A stretch of DNA of 64,000 nucleotides from assembly GCA_015061115.1 (NCBI GenBank), contig SUXE01000010.1, positions 56,654 to 120,653 on the forward strand. Reading direction: 5' to 3'. Within the stretch, counting starts at the first letter, position 1. Each line of letters starts with the position of its first letter. Below are positions 60,094 to 64,000 of this stretch, one piece after another. The translations under genes and the position numbers were made by a program. Origin of the DNA: Bacteroidales bacterium. GTDB lineage: Bacteria > Bacteroidota > Bacteroidia > Bacteroidales > Paludibacteraceae. The notes under the pieces are model-generated. The model did not search any database and was not told the DNA's origin. It worked only from the letters and a program-made list of their open reading frames with translations.

Positions 60094-61032
60094 CTACTTC
60101 ACATACCAATCGTACGTCTTTTTGACATAGAAAATAATCCTTTCCATCAACTCAGATGGTTGGATTTCCGTCGCCATAATTCCTGAGTTAAGGATCATAA
60201 ACGCTATGCTGTCGTAGTTGTCGGAATAGAAATGCAATATGTATGAATCATTCAACTCTTCCTCGTAAACGAAGCCATAATACTCTTTCCAGTTGTCAAG
60301 GTAACGGTAAACATCTTTTTTGATACGGAAACTGATATTGGGCGTATGATCGAATGGTTTCTGGGAATCGAGAAATTCGGAAATCGAGAGTATGTCTTCT
60401 TTGGAGCATGGCAAATCGGTGACTTTCAGATCGACAATTCTGTCAAGACGAAAATCACGATAATCTTTTCTCAGTCGGCACCAGGCAAACAGATGCCAAT
60501 TGCCGAGATAGTTGCATAGCCCCACGCATTCGAGCATACGTTCCACTGGCTCTGTCTCTTTTAATGATACATATTTGATTTTCAGTATTTTTTTATCGGT
60601 GATGGCTTTCTGAATATCGCTGATGTATAGGTTTTTGACGGGATTGTTGCCGATCACTTCGACGTGTTTGGAAATAGTCTCTGCAGTCTCTTTTTCCTGT
60701 GGTTTCAGGATGGCTTTTATTTTGAAAAGTGCACTTTCGTAATCTTTGTTGACGGTGCGGTCGGAGTTTTGTGAAAACAACTTTGCTCCCATGGTCAGTG
60801 CTGATGCCTCCTCTTTTGTGAAAGCAACAGGACGTAGTGTGTAATTGTCGTTGATGAAATATCCGACGCCAGCCTCTGCTCCTATTGGAATACCGCTCTC
60901 TTCAAGAGCACGGATATCTCTGTAGATGGTTCTTAAACTTAGGTCGAACCTGTCGGCAAGTTCTTGGGCAGTCACCACTTTTTTTGACTGTAGATGTGTG
61001 AGAATAGCCTGAAGGCGGTCGGTGCGATTCAT
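60094..61032 (-). CDS. YafY/WYL-domain transcriptional regulator
   Basis: 312 residues from the ATG of MNRTDRLQAILTHLQ at 61032; nine further codons upstream are possible but would begin inside the leader close to the -7 box. N-terminal HTH_11/DeoR-like domain (VVTAQELADRFDLSLRTIYR) followed by DIRALEESGIPIGAEAG, then a WYL ligand domain (about 130-230, with LGNWHLFAWCRLRKDYRDFR) and a C-terminal extension. Such proteins sense small ligands or nucleic acid and often self-regulate; an inverted repeat overlaps this gene's promoter. Confidence 0.9.
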   Translation of the reverse strand: MNRTDRLQAILTHLQSKKVVTAQELADRFDLSLRTIYRDIRALEESGIPIGAEAGVGYFINDNYTLRPVAFTKEEASALTMGAKLFSQNSDRTVNKDYESALFKIKAILKPQEKETAETISKHVEVIGNNPVKNLYISDIQKAITDKKILKIKYVSLKETEPVERMLECVGLCNYLGNWHLFAWCRLRKDYRDFRLDRIVDLKVTDLPCSKEDILSISEFLDSQKPFDHTPNISFRIKKDVYRYLDNWKEYYGFVYEEELNDSYILHFYSDNYDSIAFMILNSGIMATEIQPSELMERIIFYVKKTYDWYVK

Positions 61033-61056
61033 TTTGTCTTTATTAATCAAGTGTTG

Positions 61057-61114
61057 CAATTATAGCAAATCACCACAAATTAATCAAAGGTTATTTTGAA
61101 AAATTTGTGGTGAT
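61057..61114 (-). promoter_or_regulatory. promoter and 13-bp inverted-repeat operator of the WYL regulator
   Basis: Minus strand -33 TTTG (61085-61088), 20-bp spacer, -7 TATAATTG (61057-61064). Arms ATCACCACAAATT (61069-61081) and AATTTGTGGTGAT (61102-61114), perfect, 20-bp spacer; the first arm fills the space between -33 and -7, the second lies upstream of -33. Confidence 0.7.
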
Positions 61115-61144
61115 CAGATCGTCATATTGTGATAAACAAGTTTT

Positions 61145-61603
61145 TTAAACCAGTCCTATCATCACTTCTGTGATACAGTTTTCCTGATTCTCAAAATCAC
61201 AACGGATGTAAACCTCACGTGTTATGCCTGTTATCTGAAGAGTGTTGTCTGCGACATGTTTCATCAGTTTGCAGTAGACAGGTCCGAGTTCAGCCCAAGG
61301 ACCTTCGTGAAGTGTCTGAAGTGCTTTGAATTCACCGATCTCACCGATTTCGAATCCTTCTGGTTTCAATCCGTTTCCTTCGCCCATAATAGGAAGCATT
61401 ATTTCCAGTTGGAATACAGTGTCTGGTTTGCCATCAGCTCCTGTATACTGCCAAATCTGAGGCTCATAGGTTTGATACCCGCATTTTTGAGCCTCAGCAT
61501 AAAGTTCGGTTGGCTTTGTACCTGTGTACTTGTCGAGGTCTTTGAGAGTTGCTTTGGTAGTGAACTTCATCACTTTCTTTGCCTTTACTGTTGTTATTCT
61601 CAT
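61145..61603 (-). CDS. GyrI-like/effector-binding domain protein
   Basis: 152 residues, no HTH. The pattern LDKYTGTKPTELYAEAQKCG, PQIWQYTGADGKPDTVFQLE, FKALQTLHEGPWAELGPVYC and the closing VYIRCDFENQENCITEVMIG follows the GyrI-like small-molecule-binding fold of AraC-type effector domains and SbmC. May bind a drug or metabolite. Adjacent to a WYL regulator on the same strand, but each has its own promoter. Confidence 0.8.
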   Translation of the reverse strand: MRITTVKAKKVMKFTTKATLKDLDKYTGTKPTELYAEAQKCGYQTYEPQIWQYTGADGKPDTVFQLEIMLPIMGEGNGLKPEGFEIGEIGEFKALQTLHEGPWAELGPVYCKLMKHVADNTLQITGITREVYIRCDFENQENCITEVMIGLV

Positions 61604-61656
61604 TTTTTTAGAAATTAAAGATTAATACTAATGTCGATCTTTTTGTTTCGACATGA

Positions 61657-61664
61657 CAAAGGTA
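61657..61664 (-). promoter_or_regulatory. -7 box of the GyrI-like gene
   Basis: Minus strand TACCTTTG, 53 bp before the ATG at 61603. Confidence 0.5.
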
Positions 61665-61784
61665 AAATGGGGCAAGTGACAACATTATGTCAGTAGTGTT
61701 TCAGTTTTTCATGTTTTTTTTGTGAAATTGTAGAAAAGGATGCTAAAAAATGGCGGTGGGTTGTAAATGTTTATGAATAATGAT

Positions 61785-61792
61785 TAATTTTG
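61785..61792 (+). promoter_or_regulatory. -7 box of the CotH-family gene
   Basis: TAATTTTG, 61 bp before the ATG; TTG at 61761-61763 is a weak -33. Confidence 0.45.
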
Positions 61793-61853
61793 GAGACAGT
61801 TAATAGGGTTTTAATGCGAATAAAAAGCATTTTATTTTTAGTTAGTTAGGTTT

Positions 61854-64000
61854 ATGATGTGTTTATTTTCTAAAAGCAAGATAGTGATTATACTGTCCAT
61901 GCTTGCATTTTCGTTTAACTCCTTGTTCGCGAAAGTTTCTATAACAGAAATCATGCAGAGCAACTTTGGAGGAGTGTTGGATTATTATAATGAATACCCA
62001 GATTCTTGGGTGGAGGTTCATAATTCAAGTGATCAAGACATTGATTTAAAAGGTTATTCTATTTCGGAGGTCAACAATATTGATTCTGCTTACATATTGC
62101 CGGAATCTTTGGTGGTCCCTGCTGATGGTTATACTCTTATTTATTGTGACAAGGAGAATAAAAAACAGCATACGGATTTCAGATTGAATTCTGATAAACC
62201 AGGAGTTGTCTATTTGTGGGACAACAATGGTGTGATGATGGATTCTCTCCCGTATCCTGAAATGATTTCTCCTGAAGTCTCTTGGGGACGTCTGCCAGAT
62301 TTTCCTGATAGCTTGTCTCATTTTAGGATCTCCACTCCTGAAAAAGAGAACAATAATACCAATTGTGAGAGGGTTCTCAAAAAGGTAGACTTTTCTGTTG
62401 ACGGTGGAGTTAAGAAAGAATCGTTTTACTTGAAACTAAGTTTGAAAGGTGACTATCCTGAAGATGCGGTTATCAGATATACGACTGATGGTAAGGAGCC
62501 GACAGAGAATAGTAAATTGTATAAGGATTCTATTTATATCAGTAAAACGACAGTTGTCAGAGCTAAACCTTTTAGCGATAGTGCGATCAGCAAAATCAGT
62601 AAAACTCAAACGTATTTCTTTGATATTGACAACAAGATGCCTATCATCAATATTGTTTGTGATAGGGATTATCTATACAGTAAAAATATAGGTATTTTGT
62701 CTGATGCGACTAATTATGCTCAGAGTCATCCTGACAATCCTTCCCCAAGATCATGGATGGGTGATTACAACTATTTATACAATTGGCGCAGACCTATCAA
62801 TGTGGAGTATTATTCAGGGGACTCTTTGGACTCCGGTTTCAACCAATTGTCTGAGACCCGTGTGAGTGGCAATGTGTCACGAACTAATGCAAAAAATAAA
62901 TCCATGGTAATATATGCCAACAAACGTTTTGGCGACAAACACTTCAAGGGAGTATTTTGGGAACATTTGAGGCCAAATGCCGATAAACAGAAGAGTATGA
63001 CAATTCGTTCTTCGGGTCAAAGTGGTTTTAATTTGGTGTCTGCACTCAAAGATATGATTTCACAAACGGCTATCGGACGATTTGCCAGATATTATGACGT
63101 CGATTTTCAGGCGCAACGAAATGTGAAATTTTGCATAAATGGTGAATACAAGCAGATTATGCATTTGCAAGAGCGTGATAATGATGATATGATTTGGGCT
63201 AACCACAACAAGGTTAGTGATATTGAAAGTGTGGAGACATTGTCAGGAATCTATGATAATATGATAGACGAAAATCTGTATCCAAACTATGTTTACTTCA
63301 AGAAAACCTTCGAATCGCCCACCTCTACATATGAGCAAATGTCTGAGGTGTTGGATATTAATGCATTCATGAATTTTGTATCGACGCAAGCATATTTTGC
63401 GAATGTTGATTTCCCATATAATAATGTCGCAATGTGGTTTGATAAACAGGGGACAAAAAAATGGCGTTGGATTTTGAAAGATATGGATGCAACCATTCAC
63501 CGTACTGTTTTTCCATATTATAATTTTTTATTAAGAGAAGAACCTTTTGAGGAAATATCGATGGCTAATACTAAAGAAGCATGTGAGGTCTATATAAAAA
63601 TGTTCTCTTTGGAAAAATTCAGACAGCCATTCATTGACAGAACATGTGTCTTAGCTGGTACGGCATTCTCTAAGAACACGATAGATTATATGTTGGATAG
63701 TCTTAGTGCTGATATATCATTAGTTTTGAGAGATTATGATATGGAAAGTTTTTTAATGGAATTGGAAGATATTTATGAATGGAGTAGAGAACGTCATAAA
63801 TTCTATAATTTTCATTTAAGCGATTTCTTTGATTTGGGTGATACAGTACAAATGTCAGTCAAAGGATTGTATAAAGACTCGATAATCTACGTCAACAATA
63901 ATCCTTTGATGTATAATAAGTTTGAAGGTTATTTCTTTGAGGGTCGTGATCTGTATCTGACTCATGACGACAAGTTGGATATATATGGCCTTGGTTGTGC
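61854..64000 (+). CDS. secreted CotH-family protein with lamin-tail domain, 3' part missing
   Basis: Open for 715 codons to the window end. Signal peptide (MMCLFSKSKIVIILSMLAFS...LFA). Lamin-tail domain about residues 28-140 (ITEIMQSNFGG, DSWVEVHNSSDQDIDLKGYS, LVVPADGYTLIYCD). Residues ~185-255 match a chitobiase-type C-terminal module (IRYTTDGKEPTENSKLYKDS, TTVVRAKPF). From ~262 a CotH-kinase-like domain (MPIINIVCD, QIMHLQERDNDDMIW, WRWILKDMDATIHR). CotH proteins include protein kinases of spore coats; in Bacteroidota they are large surface or cellulosome-like proteins. The rest lies beyond the window. Confidence 0.85.
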   Translation, partial: MMCLFSKSKIVIILSMLAFSFNSLFAKVSITEIMQSNFGGVLDYYNEYPDSWVEVHNSSDQDIDLKGYSISEVNNIDSAYILPESLVVPADGYTLIYCDKENKKQHTDFRLNSDKPGVVYLWDNNGVMMDSLPYPEMISPEVSWGRLPDFPDSLSHFRISTPEKENNNTNCERVLKKVDFSVDGGVKKESFYLKLSLKGDYPEDAVIRYTTDGKEPTENSKLYKDSIYISKTTVVRAKPFSDSAISKISKTQTYFFDIDNKMPIINIVCDRDYLYSKNIGILSDATNYAQSHPDNPSPRSWMGDYNYLYNWRRPINVEYYSGDSLDSGFNQLSETRVSGNVSRTNAKNKSMVIYANKRFGDKHFKGVFWEHLRPNADKQKSMTIRSSGQSGFNLVSALKDMISQTAIGRFARYYDVDFQAQRNVKFCINGEYKQIMHLQERDNDDMIWANHNKVSDIESVETLSGIYDNMIDENLYPNYVYFKKTFESPTSTYEQMSEVLDINAFMNFVSTQAYFANVDFPYNNVAMWFDKQGTKKWRWILKDMDATIHRTVFPYYNFLLREEPFEEISMANTKEACEVYIKMFSLEKFRQPFIDRTCVLAGTAFSKNTIDYMLDSLSADISLVLRDYDMESFLMELEDIYEWSRERHKFYNFHLSDFFDLGDTVQMSVKGLYKDSIIYVNNNPLMYNKFEGYFFEGRDLYLTHDDKLDIYGLGC

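Overview
The window looks like a chromosomal segment of a member of the order Bacteroidales (Bacteroidota). Three things support this. Many genes are preceded by the Bacteroidetes promoter signature (-7 TAnnTTTG, in several cases with -33 TTTG about 20 bp upstream). A secreted glycosidase ends in a type IX secretion (Por) C-terminal sorting domain, and a gldH gene is present. Gene order also fits: ftsX-DUF3098-uppP-truB-queA, an IMP-cyclohydrolase gene next to mreBCD-mrdA-rodA, and holB-ricT-gldH-trmB. Genus cannot be given from the sequence alone. A tandem GH5 cellulase, BspA-type leucine-rich repeats and many secreted or lipoproteins suggest a gut or rumen plant-fibre niche (inference).

Layout. 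1-4.2 kb: minus-strand operon of a DUF975-like membrane protein, a large coiled-coil protein, a DUF4112 membrane protein and a BspA-like protein running off the left edge. 4.4-10.1 kb: menD, carrying three in-frame palindromic repeats, then a 1342-residue protein of four GH5 domains. 10.2-13.7 kb: an acetoacetate-decarboxylase-like protein, an acyltransferase, an Abi/HEPN protein, a hotdog thioesterase and recO. 13.8-16.3 kb: a lipoprotein cassette led by a putative HExxH zinc protease. 16.5-26.3 kb: accessory region with a paralogous pair, a DUF3945-like protein, a SIR2 defence-type protein, a VirD4-type coupling protein and a TraM-like protein, together with dense non-coding repeats; this looks like the remnant or a domesticated part of a conjugative element. 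26.3-36.0 kb: a secreted FISUMP protein, an AAA ATPase, a sugar kinase, aroC, two SlyD-like isomerases, a CNNM/CBS protein, a PIN toxin-antitoxin pair and a type II restriction-modification pair.

36.4-48.5 kb: envelope core. FtsX, UppP and MreB/C/D, PBP2 and RodA together serve septation, lipid-carrier recycling and rod-shape peptidoglycan synthesis; truB, queA, dprA and a HAD phosphatase are woven in. 48.5-51.6 kb: a Rieske-like lipoprotein, a methyltransferase, a gamma-carbonic-anhydrase-like protein and a toxin-antitoxin locus whose toxin is frameshifted. 51.7-59.3 kb: minus-strand housekeeping genes (an RlmL-like methyltransferase with a long Arg/Asp/Gly tail, a prenyltransferase, trmB, gldH, ricT with an Asn/Gln tail, holB). 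59.3-64 kb: repeats, a WYL regulator with an apparent self-operator, a GyrI-like protein and a truncated CotH/lamin-tail secreted protein.

A dominant theme is a large load of dispersed palindromic and direct repeats. Some lie inside genes (menD, the coupling protein), one family forms terminator hairpins, and one 77-bp copy pair sits inverted about 10 kb apart. No tRNA, rRNA or CRISPR array was recognised.
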